A stretch of DNA of 36,002 bases from Polychytrium aggregatum (GCF_025602895.1 NW_026516471.1:1-36002); one strand, 5' to 3'. Numbered from the stretch's first letter, positions 1 through 9,308 are shown. Numbers and translations: made by a program. Notes: generated by a model not told the origin, from the sequence alone.

Positions 1-2117
1 GAAACAAGAGTGGGATGATCGGGGTCGGCAGCCATCAAGTAATGACGCCAGGCAGTAAAGGAATCGACAATAGCAAGGAGCTCTTTGTCGTGGGTGTCAT
101 AATTCACCTCGGCGGGACGGAATTGCCGAGAGTGAAAAGCAACGGGGTGAAGAGCGCCGTCAGGGTCAAACTGGGAAAGGACGGCACCCAGAGCAAAGTC
201 AGAAGCATCGGGCTCGATGACAGCGGGTTGGAGAAATCAAAGTAACGAAGAATAGGTGCGGAAGTGAATGAACGTTTAAGAGAATCAAAAGCCTCTTGGG
301 CCTCGGGAGACCAAGAGAAGGTGGAGGATTTGGTGGTGAGTGAAGTCAAAGGACGAGCAAGTGCGGAAAAGTCCTTGACGAAGCGGCGGTAAAAGTTTGC
401 GAAACCAATAAAACTTGGATGTCGCGAGCAGAAGAGGGAACAGGCCAAAGGGAAACGGCCTCGACCTTGGCAGGGTCCATTTTAATGCCATCGGCAGAAA
501 TGATCATGCCGAGAAAGTCAACTTCAGAAAGGTCAAAAGAACACTTGGCCGGATTGACCTTAAGAGAGTGTTCACGAAGGCGAGAAAGAACAAGCTTAAC
601 ATGCTCCTCATGCTCCAGGGGATCTTTTGAGAAGATCAGGATGTCGTCAAGATAAATGACAACACAGACACCAAGGAGGTCCGAGAAGATGTCGTTCATA
701 AAAACTGAAAAGCAGCGGGGGCATTCGAAAGACCAAAGGGGATAACATTGTACTCGTAAGAGCCAGATTTGCAAACAAAAGCAGTCTTCCACTCATCGCC
801 CTTCTTGACACGAACCAAGTGGTAAGCATCAGGAAGGTCAAGGTGTGAGAAGACGCGGGCAGAAGAAAGTTTATCCAGAAGATCCTGGAAGAGGGGAAGA
901 GGGTAGCGGTTCTTCTTCGTGATGGCATTGAGGCCCCGGTAGTCGACGCAAAGGCGAAGACCACCATTGGGCTTCTTCACGAAGAAGCAGGGAGCACCAA
1001 CGGGAGAAGAGGATTTGGAGATCCAACCACGTGCGAGGGCGTTGGTCAGATACTCCGAAAGAGCAGATTCCTCGGCCGGGGACAAAGGATAGACTTTCCC
1101 CGGCTTTGGCAAACGAGGTTCCTTTCCATCCTCGGTCCGTACAAACTCAATAGACAAGTCATACGGACGGTGAGGAGGCAAGGAAGAAGGAGGGTCAGAC
1201 TTGAGGCTGAAAACGTCGCCAAACTCATTGTATTTGAGCGGGACACCTCGAGAGTCAACAGGGGTGCCAGACTCGGCATACACCTTCGTCGTGAGCACGG
1301 ACCTTATCGACACCGTAGGATACGTCTCCGGCGAAGGAGGACGGATATCCATTTGGGCAGCGAAAATGTCGAGCTTGTCTTCCCGTGCAAGACGGAGAAG
1401 ACTCGCCGCATTAACGAGCTCAATGTCGGGCGAAGATAAAGCCGTTGGCTCTTCAGAAAGCGAAGCAGAGTCAAGGCGGGAAGAAAGGGAAGGCGAAGTG
1501 CCAAAGGAGGGAACCGGTGTAAGGGAAGGACCGGAGGGAGGAGTCAAAGGCGAAGTGCCCGAAGGGGGAGGCGAATAGCCGGAAGGGGACGAAGTGTCCA
1601 AGGAGGAAGCAGAGACATCCGCGAGGATGTGTCCATCAGCAAGGCAAGAGGGATCGGAGAACGAAAGGGAGAGGGACTTCCAATTGACAACTGGATTATG
1701 CAAGCGCATCCAGGGAAGACCAAGAGTGATGGGAGTGGTGGAGAGTCGAGTCACAAGAAAAGAAATCGACTCGGTGTGGGAACCAATGGTCAACGTCACA
1801 GGAACGGTTTGGAAACGAATGAAACCGGCCGAAGAACCATCAGCAAGGGAAACGGAGTAGGGAGTAGAAAGAGGGATAAGAGAGAGTTTATGGAGATCCG
1901 CAAAGGCAGGATCAATGAGGGCAAGAGCGGTGCATCCATCATCAATAAAGACAGAAAGGGAGATGGAGACCGGGCCAGAAAGACTCATGACGACAAGGGT
2001 GGCCGGAAGAAGAAGCTTATCGTCCGATAATGACGAGTCAGAGGGGGAAGATGTTCGTATCGCCGAACAGACCACCTCGCTTACTTGCGAGGTGCTGCTC
2101 GGCTGTGGGCATTTCCC
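1..2117 (-). pseudogene. pol: pol of A0: protease, reverse transcriptase, RNase H start (frameshifted, partial)
   Basis: Translating minus from the frameshift site gives the protease region, the reverse transcriptase with YLDD box, the thumb/connection segment and the start of RNase H. The reading frame is lost three times relative to A1. An A-run of 5 at 700-704 replaces 6 just before the MNDIF/YLDD segment. An A-run of 4 at 410-413 replaces 5 before the [11 protein letters not shown] segment. One base is missing near 227-231. Each break shifts the frame, so no complete polymerase can be made. Two of the three lie in homopolymers, which is also where long-read assemblies make errors. Integrase and chromodomain lie beyond the window start. 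Confidence 0.9.
2062..2117 (-). promoter_or_regulatory. -1 ribosomal frameshift signal of A0
   Basis: On the minus strand the slippery heptamer GGGAAAT (ATTTCCC at 2111-2117 on plus) is followed by a 7-nt spacer (2104-2110) and the bulged hairpin (2062-2103) whose loop holds the gag TAA. It is the same arrangement as in A1 and A3 and has stayed intact although the flanking gag and pol of this copy are frameshifted. Confidence 0.82.
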
Positions 2118-3035
2118 GAGTTCCGTTTGACCAGAACCGGGCACTGCTGAACATCGCGACTGCCGGGACAAGACTTTTCCCCGCAGTACAGGCAGAGACC
2201 CTGCTCACGACGTCGCTTTTTCTCGACGTCGGAGAGCTTAGCAGGGCGGACCGAGACAGAGTCAAGGTCCATGGGAGTGGGTGCAGAAGAGGAGGAAGAA
2301 GAAACATGCGCGGGAGAATGGTGGTGATGGGGAGCAGAGCGAGAAGAAGGAGGAGGAGGTTGGGAACGGGAGGAGATCTTGAGACGATGGAGGGCATCGT
2401 CGTACTCGACCGCTGCCTTGATCAACTCAGGCAGGGAAGCGGGAGCGGGGCGGAGACCGATGAAGGTGGAACTTGACCTCAGACTTCAAACCCTCCTTGA
2501 AGAAGTGCATCTTGGTGGGTTCATCAGTCTGGACGCGGGCGGCGAGCTGGACGAAGCGGGTGGCGAAGGCTTGGCAGGACTTGAGCTGGACCAAGCGCTT
2601 GAGGTCGTTCAAGGCCTTATCTTGCGAGGAGGCCGTGTCCTCACCGAAGGTCGACTTGAGGGCAACTTCAAAATCCGCGAAGGAAGCCGGGAAGCGGTTG
2701 GCCATGTAGAAGGCGGCCTCGTACCACTTGAAGGCTTCACCGCGGAGGAAGGAGGTGGCGTACAGGACCTTCTGGCGCTCGGGCGCGAAGAAGGCAGGAT
2801 CGGCGAGGAAAACCAGGTGGCACTGGGCGAGGAAGGCCGTCGTTTCATCGCGGGAACCTAGGAACTCCTTGGGCTTGTTGACCTGGTAGACCTGGCGGGG
2901 AGCGGCGGCGGGAGCTTGCAGATCTTGGATCTGACGATGGAGAGCAGCGTTCTGGGTCATGAGGGCGTTCATACGCTCCTCCATGCGCGCCAGATACGCG
3001 TTGAGGTCTGCAGGGGGTGCAGCAGGCTCAGCCAT
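2081..3035 (-). pseudogene. gag: gag of A0 (frameshifted)
   Basis: Starts at the ATG complementary to 3033-3035 (protein begins MAEPAAPPADLN) and ends with the TAA complementary to 2081-2083 after ...HSRAAPRK. Compared with the intact 317-aa Gag of A1 it carries one extra base at about 2463-2464 (GATGAAGGTGG against GATGAGGTGG), which breaks the frame after the FFKEGLKSEVKFHL segment. Both halves are otherwise nearly the same as in A1. Gag of this family would form the virus-like particle. This copy would give only the N-terminal two-thirds, with a short altered tail. Confidence 0.88.
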
Positions 3036-3092
3036 CGGATCGACGAGGGAAAGAGAGGCGAAAGAAGAAGAAAGGCCGGGAAGCCAAGAGGG

Positions 3093-3104
3093 AGCGTTCA
3101 AAAT
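3093..3104 (-). other. Self-complementary primer-binding site of A0
   Basis: Plus-strand AGCGTTCAAAAT, i.e. ATTTTGAACGCT in the element's own direction, 2 nt inside the LTR end at 3107. Its exact complement lies in the LTR at 3303-3314. This matches the arrangement in A1 and A3, where the first bases of the transcript are predicted to prime reverse transcription. Confidence 0.75.
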
Positions 3105-3106
3105 GA

Positions 3107-4344
3107 TGTTAGAGTCCGAAGGGGACTCAACGGCAAAAGAAGAAGTGAGCTCGAAGTGAGCTCAGGGAAGGCAAGGGTAAAGTCCGAAGTGGACTCGGAG
3201 AGGGAGCGAGGGAAGCAAAGATCCGTTCAAGATAAGACTAGTCTCGAAATGAGACGTGAGGAACACTCAGAGAATAAAGTAGAAGGCACTTTATTTAGTC
3301 CTATTTTGAACGCTGAGGTTCGACTACACATCGCGGGGGTCAGGCTATTTATAGACAAGTCCGGACTTGGCAGCGAAGGGCGGCCAAGGGAGGGAAAAGT
3401 GGGCGATCGAGCAGGGCGAAGGGGGCGATGCACGAACGAGGGCCGAGAAGGACCACCGAGACAGGCAGAGAACCAAAGCGAGGGAGGCGCAAGCAAAAGC
3501 GAAGCACCTGGCAGGAGAAACGTGCAAAGGGCGAAGCAATGTGACTCAACGTCCAAGAAGCGGATTGGTCAAGTATAAGGTTGGGGCAAATGCATGCGAG
3601 ATGAACAAGAGATCGGGGGCGGTCAGGCAGGTCATGAGTCACCGGTGGTGGGAGCACATGACCGGCAGCCGAATTGCAACCAATCGCAGCAAGGCGCGTG
3701 CACTAAACAACCGGCGCGTGCGAAGAATACAAAGGAAGCGAGCAGCGCGGGGAAAACGGAAGTGCGGAAGGAGCGGAATGGCAGGCAAAAGGCGGAAATT
3801 GGAGGGGAACTGCAAAGCTACGCAGGGCGGCCAAGGGAGGGAAAAGTGGGCGATCGAGCAGGGCGAAGGGGGCGATGCACGAACGAGGGCCGAGAAGGAC
3901 CACCGAGACAGGCAGAGAACCAAAGCGAGGGAGGCGCAAGCAAAAGCGAAGCACCTGGCAGGAGAAACGTGCAAAGGCGAAGCAATGTGACTCAACGTCC
4001 AAGAAGCGGATTGGTCAAGTATAAGGTTGGGGCAAATGCATGCGAGATGAACAAGAGATCGGGGCGGTCAGGCAGGTCATGAGTCACCGGTGGTGGGACA
4101 CATGACCGGCAGCCGAATTGCAACCAATCGCAGCAAGGCGCGTGCACAAACAAACCGGCGCGTGCGAAGAAGACAAAGGAAGCGGAGCAGCGCGGGGAAA
4201 CGGAAGTGCGGAAGGAGCGGAAATGGCAGGCAAAAGGCGGAAAATTGGAGGGGAACTGCAAAGCTACACACAAACAAACAGAAAGGCAAAAGAACAGCCA
4301 AGTGTGCAGTCAAAGTGGAGAACAAGCAGAAGCTATCCCTAACA
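3107..4344 (-). repeat. 5' LTR of A0 (1238 bp, enlarged)
   Basis: Bounded by TGTTAG...TAACA, with ends identical to the other family-A LTRs, but 447 bp longer than the 791-bp LTRs of A2 and A3 because of an internal tandem duplication (3377-4270). It contains the family TATA box (TTTATAGAC strand, near 3349-3357), the self-primer 12-mer at 3303-3314, the AATAAA-containing inverted repeat near 3273-3296, and two GAGCTC-type 11-bp repeats near 3144-3165. Confidence 0.92.
3377..4270. repeat. 447-bp tandem duplication inside the A0 LTR
   Basis: AGGGCGGCCAAGGG occurs at 3377 and again at 3824, an offset of 447 bp. The sequence that follows each occurrence is the same for the whole unit (3377-3823 and 3824-4270), ending in CTGCAAAGCTAC. 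The units differ by several substitutions and 1-base indels (for example AGGGCGAAGC against AGGCGAAGC near 3530 and 3975). The duplication is therefore not brand new, or it arose by recombination between two already diverged LTRs. Confidence 0.9.
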
Positions 4345-4690
4345 CCCATTCACCAACGGTGTCAATCGAGTCAATCAGTCCGGTAGCCTTTCGTCTACCC
4401 GAAAAATCTACAACACCGGTCGTCACAAGGACACAACGCACATAAGCACCGTCGGCAAGGATGGAAGTGTTACTGCGCTGAACTTTAAGGACTGGCAGGC
4501 GGTAGTGGAGGATATTGGCAGCTGTGACGACCCGGTCCGTTATACAGCCCCCGCAGACTCGCCACAGAGCTACACCAAAATTACGATTCATAGCACTGGC
4601 ACTTATGTATTTGAAATCGCATACTTGCGTATCATGGTAGACATGATCCGCGCCCCTTTCATGTTGTTCCCCTGCGCTGAAGAGCAATAA
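4345..4690 (+). pseudogene. 3' end of a viral gene interrupted by A0 (product unknown)
   Basis: From the LTR border at 4345 an open frame without stops (codons from 4346) runs about 114 residues to the TAA at 4688-4690. It includes the segments NTGRHKDTTHISTVGKDGS and CDDPVRYTAPADSPQSYTK and ends with FPCAEEQ. The frame has no sensible start, lies only 34 bp before the next gene on the same strand, and is cut sharply by the LTR, so it is best read as the C-terminus of a gene whose 5' part lies beyond A0, outside the window. The mix of beta-prone and hydrophobic segments near the end does not identify a family. The stop codon overlaps an AATAAA (4686-4691), a possible polyadenylation signal. 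Function is not assigned. Confidence 0.6.
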
Positions 4691-4724
4691 AGAATTTCTC
4701 ACCCATATAGTATATCGAGCCAAG

Positions 4725-5444
4725 ATGTCCCAGAACACAGACACCCCCACCCCCGCACCTGCTGCTGCTCCTGCTGTCGCTGCCGATCCGGTCGCCAGCT
4801 TTCTGCCGCTCGCCGAACGCCTGATCAGCAATCTCCGCGATGACGTGTCCACTGCGCGCAAGACGATCGAGCTGATTAAGTCGGCCAAGGCCACCTACCA
4901 GCGCGAGATGCGCACCGCCCAGCAGAGCCAAGACCGCTACAACCGCCTGGCCCAGAAGGCGGCGGTCTCCCAGTCCCGCAAGCGGAAGACGCAAGCCGGC
5001 GGAGATGACACGTCGACCGCGGATGACGCCGCTGCCAGGCTGACAGCTCCGCGCAAGCCCAGCGGCTTCGCCAAGCCCACAAAGGTCTCCGCTGCCATGT
5101 GCGAATTCTTGGGCATCCCCGCCGACCAAGAGATTGCCCGCACCACCGTCACTTCGTCTGTTATCGACTATGTCAAAAAGCATAGTCTCGAGGACACCGA
5201 GAACCGCCGGGTGATCCACCCCGACGAGAAGCTCGCTCAGCTGCTGGGCCCGATCCGTCACCCGATCGACAAGAGTGGTTCCCTGGGGGTCTCGTACTTT
5301 AACCTGCAGACTTATCTTAACCCACACTTTCTACGCAAGCCCAAGCTGGAAGCTCAGGACGAGCCCGCCACGGCGACAACAACGGAAGACCCCGTCCCCG
5401 CCGCGGACCCTGTTAACGTCCCTGCCGAAATCGTGGCGCAGTAG
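4725..5444 (+). CDS. SWIB/MDM2-domain protein, giant-virus type
   Basis: 239 aa from the ATG at 4725, 34 bp after the preceding stop. Residues 1-25 are rich in Pro/Ala. Residues about 30-75 are helical and basic. A SWIB domain follows at about 117-203, recognisable from KPTKVSAAMCEFLGI, then the ARTTVTSSVIDYVKKH helix, a HPDEKLAQLLG segment and the closing YFNLQTYLNPHF. The C-terminal 35 residues are acidic and Pro/Ala-rich. In cells SWIB domains occur in SWI/SNF subunits and MDM2 and bind proteins in chromatin or transcription complexes. Stand-alone SWIB proteins with this ART-V-T...YFNLQ pattern are, from memory, common in giant viruses. The role here is inferred to be viral transcription or chromatin handling. 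The frame is intact and intron-less. The domain call is strong and the precise role is unknown. Confidence 0.85.
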   Translation: MSQNTDTPTPAPAAAPAVAADPVASFLPLAERLISNLRDDVSTARKTIELIKSAKATYQREMRTAQQSQDRYNRLAQKAAVSQSRKRKTQAGGDDTSTADDAAARLTAPRKPSGFAKPTKVSAAMCEFLGIPADQEIARTTVTSSVIDYVKKHSLEDTENRRVIHPDEKLAQLLGPIRHPIDKSGSLGVSYFNLQTYLNPHFLRKPKLEAQDEPATATTTEDPVPAADPVNVPAEIVAQ

Positions 5445-5577
5445 TGATCACGACCAGGCTCGATGCAAAGTCGTTCCCACCAACGCTTAAAAGCAGCGCA
5501 CCATCGACTTTCCCTCTCTCACTTCTATCGCATCATTTTTCTGCGTTTTCTTCTCTTCGCCTACTACTATCCTAGCC
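5445..5577 (+). other. 133-bp intergenic spacer before the SSB gene
   Basis: No coding frame is visible. It holds a CTTAAAAGC stretch near 5488-5496 and a long pyrimidine-rich run (about 5510-5570) ending just before the ATG at 5578. It probably carries the SSB promoter and leader, but no known motif could be fixed. Confidence 0.4.
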
Positions 5578-6480
5578 ATGTCTTCCTTCAAGGCCACTCA
5601 GAATCACGGCATCGTTGACATCAAGGACCTTGACGTCAGTAAGATCACCATCACTGATCCCAAACCATTTTCTAACTCCTATGGCAACTTTGCTTTTGTC
5701 AACTACGGCACTTCCCGCGACACGATCAAGCTCAAGCTCCCCGAGATGTGCCTTCCCTTCGCGGCCAAGCTCTGGACCGACAACAAAGAAAACGACAAGG
5801 TTGTCGCCAACGCTACCGCTCCCAGCGACAATGGCAAGATCACCATGTGCCTCAGCCTCGACGGCCATGAGACCGATCCTATCCTCGAAGCGGTCTACCA
5901 TAAACTCGTCGAACTCGACGAGCGTATGATCGATCTCCAGGTCCAGAAGAGCAAGAACCTCGCCGTTCCCTTGTTCCCTAACGAGCGCCGTGAATTGAGT
6001 CGCAACCAGGTCGCCGATCGCTACAAGGGTACCGTCACCACCAAGATCGGCCAGACCGGAATCGCCTATCCTCCCAACATCAAGGTGAGCATCGACCGCG
6101 ACCCTCAAAACCCGAACGCCTTCCGTGCCGGCAAGTACGACGTCAAGTTCACCGAGGCCGGCAATAAGTTGATCGACGTCAACCCCAGCAATGTCGAGCA
6201 GGTCCTCAGTGCCAATGCCCGCGTCATCCCCATCGTCGAGATCACCAAGCTCTTCCTTGGCAGGAACAACAACTCGTCCTTGACTCTGCGTCTCTGGCAG
6301 ATCAGAGTGTTGAGCAGCGGCGACAGCAACATTGGCGACATTGACTTTTTCGCCGAGAACGCACCTGCCTTTGTGAACACTGACGTCCCCTCTATGCTTC
6401 CTTGCAAGCGCACGACTGGCGATGCCGAGCAGCAGGAGCAAGAGACTTCCTCCTCCGAGGAACAGCCCACTGAGGAGTAG
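5578..6480 (+). CDS. Giant-virus single-stranded-DNA-binding protein (T7 gp2.5-like OB fold)
   Basis: 300 aa from the ATG at 5578 to TAG at 6480. The N-terminal part has the pattern FSNSYGNFAFVNYG followed by IKLKLPEMCLPFAAKLW, which I recognise as the strand arrangement of the NCLDV SSB family related to phage T7 gp2.5. Later segments such as GKYDVKFTEAGNKLIDV and ANARVIPIVEITKLFL continue the beta-rich core. The last 25 residues are strongly acidic (EQQEQETSSSEEQPTEE), as is usual for SSBs whose tail contacts polymerase and other partners. The terminal aromatic residue of T7 gp2.5 is absent. The protein would coat single-stranded DNA at viral replication forks and fits with the family B polymerase at 28586. 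The frame is intact, intron-less and on the same strand as the other viral genes. An alternative would be an unrelated virion protein, which I think less likely. Confidence 0.72.
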   Translation: MSSFKATQNHGIVDIKDLDVSKITITDPKPFSNSYGNFAFVNYGTSRDTIKLKLPEMCLPFAAKLWTDNKENDKVVANATAPSDNGKITMCLSLDGHETDPILEAVYHKLVELDERMIDLQVQKSKNLAVPLFPNERRELSRNQVADRYKGTVTTKIGQTGIAYPPNIKVSIDRDPQNPNAFRAGKYDVKFTEAGNKLIDVNPSNVEQVLSANARVIPIVEITKLFLGRNNNSSLTLRLWQIRVLSSGDSNIGDIDFFAENAPAFVNTDVPSMLPCKRTTGDAEQQEQETSSSEEQPTEE

Positions 6481-6488
6481 AGCGGAGC

Positions 6489-6500
6489 GAAAAAAATATT
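6489..6500 (+). promoter_or_regulatory. A/T-rich motif 30 bp before the 642-aa gene (candidate viral promoter)
   Basis: GAAAAAAATATT stands out in the 50-bp spacer between the SSB stop and the ATG at 6531. A near-identical GAAAAAAAATAT lies at 8500-8511 before the next gene, and a shorter GAATATTTA lies at 23062-23070 before the polymerase gene. Position and recurrence suggest a viral promoter element. A 3'-end signal of the upstream gene is the alternative. Confidence 0.4.
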
Positions 6501-6530
6501 CTCTGTTTGTATCAGCAGTACTGTGCACAG

Positions 6531-8459
6531 ATGGACAATAAATACTCTTCGTATCAGTATGATGACGAACGCCCACACAGACGACCGAGTAGTAGTCGAG
6601 AGGTTGCCCAGTATCGCACACCTCGCCCCCATAAGTCATTCGGTGCCGCTATCATTATCATCCGGCCCGTCGACTCTGTTCCCAATGAGGAGATGGTTGA
6701 TGGCGCATATGACATGTCTGGGAGGGAGAAGTCTGGAGGCGGGTTCTTGAGCGGCTGGTTTGGCAAGAAGAAGCAACACCAGCCACAGGAAGATCCTTTG
6801 TGCGAAGGCCAGATCGCACGAGGCGAAGATAATCGCCCGTACATGGCAATCCGCTCTGATTATGGTTATCCCGATCAATGGGCAGGTGCCAGCGATGACG
6901 CTGATGCCGACGACGATGATGATGATGATGATGATGATGACTCCAAGAAGGGAAGCAAGCAAGCGGATACTCTGAAGACATATCTCAAGAAGATGAATAG
7001 CAACATCGAAAAGCTCAACAAGAACATGCTCGAGTGGAAGGAGACAAAGTCGACCGTGACCCCGATTTCCTCGATCAGCGATGCAACCCATGCTCTGAAC
7101 CTGTCGCTCGGCTCACTCGGTGCCTTGAACCCGCTTGGATCTGCATCTGCACACCCGCTCACCGCGACAGCATCGTCTTTGACTGCCACCGATCCCAACG
7201 TCTTTGCGGTCCGCATCCGCAAGTCCGACTTTGTCGGCACTGGTATTGAGCCCGAAGCCGTTGTTAACGCCCAGCTGAAGGCCCTCTCCGAGAAGACCGG
7301 TTTGGATTACAAGGTCATTCCCTACGACACGCACTTTGATATCGTTGTGCAGAAGAAGAACCCATTCACCGCCTATCGAACTCCAATGGCCCATCCGTGG
7401 TACTCGCTCACTGCCGACCAGCAAACCTTTACGGGCGATTTGCGAGGCAAGATATTGAACTCGGTCAAGCTGAACGACTGGGCCCAGATGACATACCCAC
7501 ACTGGGATACTGCTGAGGGTTGGCTGAAGCGCGGTATTCCCCCTCCTCCAAAGGGATGGGTGCCCGGTCAGATCATCATGGACGATAGCGAGGTTCAGGA
7601 GATCTACAAGTTTGTCTCGGAAACTATGCTCAAGAAGGCCGAACAACCACTGATGGATTTCCTTTCCGATGTCGGCAACAGAAAGGTCATTGGATACCAC
7701 GCGTTTGCCGGCGGACTGATCCCCAAGGAGAACCGCATTTCAGGGGCCAACAACGACAATGCCAAAACCCTCCAACTTGCCAACGATGTCGTCAAGGCGC
7801 TGAGCACTGCCTTCGATAAAGTCATTCCAAGTTTGCTCAGTATGGGTATTATCAATGCAGACGCTGCCGGAGGCGCTAAGCGCACGCTTAAGGAGTTTTT
7901 CATGTCATGGGGATTCACCATGAATTCCTCGAATATCGTGAGCTCTGTCATGAATGCATTCAATAAATCACTCAGTAAAATCCATAGAACCGGTGATATG
8001 GAACCCTTTACAAACGCCGATGACCGCCAAAAGTTGATGTACAGCTACGCAAATGCTGATGCCCAAGCGGCTGCTACAACTCGCAAGGCCGTTGACTATG
8101 AAACTAAGAGAAGTCAAACGGATAATCTGGATTACTATGCTGATGTCTATCTTAAGGACCATATTGATACCTATGCCAACCTCATGTTCCAGATGTGTGC
8201 GTTGACTGGCATCCTACTCGCATATACCTTGGTCCAAGAGAAGGCCGATGAGCTGATTACCCAGCGCAAGAGAGACGGTTCTCTCGATATTACCCGCTTC
8301 ATCGGTATCAAGAAAACCCAACTCTATGAAGATATGGAGACCTTGAGCTCTGGTGGAGTTGTTTACAGCGACAGAGCAGACAAATCAGAATGGCACAATC
8401 CCGAGACAATTAAAAAGATCATCATCAAAGTTCGTGAATTGACACCAGCGAGAGCTTGA
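6531..8459 (+). CDS. 642-aa protein of unknown function, probable viral structural or membrane-associated protein
   Basis: Open from the ATG at 6531 (begins MDNKYSSYQYDDERP) to TGA at 8459. The frame is open 24 nt further upstream but has no ATG there. Residues 1-45 are Tyr/Arg/Ser-rich. Around residues 62-85 is a Gly/Lys-rich stretch (GREKSGGGFLSGWFGKKK). Residues 127-137 are eleven consecutive Asp encoded by a GAC/GAT microsatellite. Residues about 145-168 form a probable coiled coil (TYLKKMNSNIEKLNKNMLEW). The centre (about 230-560) looks globular. A hydrophobic segment at about 551-570 (MFQMCALTGILLAYTLV) could be a membrane helix. I do not recognise the family. Length, acidic run and possible membrane helix would fit a virion protein, but this is only a guess. 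It sits 50 bp after the SSB gene and 99 bp before the pyruvyl transferase gene. Confidence 0.7.
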   Translation: MDNKYSSYQYDDERPHRRPSSSREVAQYRTPRPHKSFGAAIIIIRPVDSVPNEEMVDGAYDMSGREKSGGGFLSGWFGKKKQHQPQEDPLCEGQIARGEDNRPYMAIRSDYGYPDQWAGASDDADADDDDDDDDDDDSKKGSKQADTLKTYLKKMNSNIEKLNKNMLEWKETKSTVTPISSISDATHALNLSLGSLGALNPLGSASAHPLTATASSLTATDPNVFAVRIRKSDFVGTGIEPEAVVNAQLKALSEKTGLDYKVIPYDTHFDIVVQKKNPFTAYRTPMAHPWYSLTADQQTFTGDLRGKILNSVKLNDWAQMTYPHWDTAEGWLKRGIPPPPKGWVPGQIIMDDSEVQEIYKFVSETMLKKAEQPLMDFLSDVGNRKVIGYHAFAGGLIPKENRISGANNDNAKTLQLANDVVKALSTAFDKVIPSLLSMGIINADAAGGAKRTLKEFFMSWGFTMNSSNIVSSVMNAFNKSLSKIHRTGDMEPFTNADDRQKLMYSYANADAQAAATTRKAVDYETKRSQTDNLDYYADVYLKDHIDTYANLMFQMCALTGILLAYTLVQEKADELITQRKRDGSLDITRFIGIKKTQLYEDMETLSSGGVVYSDRADKSEWHNPETIKKIIIKVRELTPARA

Positions 8460-8499
8460 TTTGCTTCACATGTCCATCCATCAGGAGCTCAAGCAGGTT

Positions 8500-8511
8500 G
8501 AAAAAAAATAT
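8500..8511 (+). promoter_or_regulatory. A/T-rich motif before the pyruvyl transferase gene (candidate viral promoter)
   Basis: GAAAAAAAATAT in the 99-bp spacer 8460-8558, ending 47 bp before the ATG at 8559. It matches the motif at 6489-6500 apart from one extra A. Nothing else is visible in this spacer. Confidence 0.4.
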
Positions 8512-8558
8512 CAGTATAGAGATCAGCCGGTGGCGTCATTTTCATCCTTTCCTCATTC

Positions 8559-9308
8559 ATGATCATCGTGCTGGGATACTACGACCGAAGCAACCTGGGC
8601 GACGACATCTTTGCCCGCATGTGGCCATGGCTTTTGCAGCAAGTCACCACTGACGACGTCTACGTTGGCAGCCTCGAAGACCCCATAGAACAACTTCCTC
8701 TGACCACGCCCAGGTGTATCATCTTGGGCGGGGGTGATCTGATCAACGAGTACTTTCTGAATAGGCTGGTTGCTGTCCTGCGGCAAAAGAACTGGACCCA
8801 TGTGCCCGTCCACGGCCTGTCTCTGGGATTCACATCGCTGGATGCCGTCGAGACCCAGTTCCTGAAGCTCCTGACCACGGTCGATTTGCGAAGCCAGCAG
8901 CAGTTCCAAGCCGTCCAGGCCGCCTTGGCAACGACCAAGAGCACCACTCGTGTCAGCTACCACCCCGATATCAGCCTGTATCTGAAGAACATGCTGCCTG
9001 CTGCCTATGGTTGGGCAAACAAGCTCAAGCCCTATCCTCTGGACTCGACCATCTCGGACGAGGTTGGTGATATCACCGCCGGCAAGCAAATCGGCATGTT
9101 TCTGGCCCGCAGTGCCTTTGTCGACAATCCAAACTACGGCACCCTGGTCGCCAATATTGCTCTGCTGTGCAAGTCCCTGCTGGCACGTCTCCCTGCCGGC
9201 AGTGTGATCCATCTGATCCCATTCAATACCGACGAGCTCAACAAGATTGAGGAAAACGACATTCTCTTCAACCAGGACGTGGCCGATGCCGCCGCCGACT
9301 GCACACAC
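8559..9308 (+). pseudogene. Polysaccharide pyruvyl transferase / glycosyltransferase fusion, 5' part (split by A1)
   Basis: The ATG at 8559 opens 250 codons up to the border of element A1 at 9309. Residues 6-16 (GYYDRSNLGDD) and 54-60 (IILGGGD) are the two N-terminal signatures of the polysaccharide pyruvyl transferase family (PF04230), which in bacteria adds pyruvate ketals to surface sugars. The rest of the domain and a second domain continue at 21211, on the far side of the element. The 5-bp duplication CACAC at 9304-9308 and 21206-21210 shows a single clean insertion, and the codon phase on the two sides matches. As it stands, the left part would be read a few residues into the LTR and stop there. 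In giant viruses such enzymes are thought to build virion-surface glycans. That role here is inference. Confidence 0.85.
9304..9308. repeat. Target-site duplication of A1, left copy (CACAC)
   Basis: CACAC directly before the LTR start TGTTAGGG at 9309, repeated at 21206-21210 directly after the 3' LTR end. The length of 5 bp is usual for Ty3/gypsy integrases. Confidence 0.93.

Larger units (their letters stand above)
1..4344 (-). mobile_element. Family-A Ty3/gypsy chromovirus copy A0 (5' part, decayed, cut by window start)
   Basis: Minus-strand element read from 4344 downwards: 5' LTR (3107-4344), self-complementary PBS (3093-3104), gag, -1 frameshift signal, then pol running off the window start in the RNase H region. 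It aligns along its length with copy A1 (9309-21205), which gives the family identity. Unlike A1 and A3 it is broken: one extra base in gag near 2463 and three single-base losses in pol near 700-704, 410-413 and 227-231. Its LTR is enlarged by a 447-bp tandem duplication. The LTR end (CTATCCCTAACA read on plus) abuts a truncated viral reading frame at 4345, so this copy also interrupts a gene. The other TSD lies outside the window. The element is probably non-autonomous now, unless the indels are sequencing errors. Confidence 0.93.
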
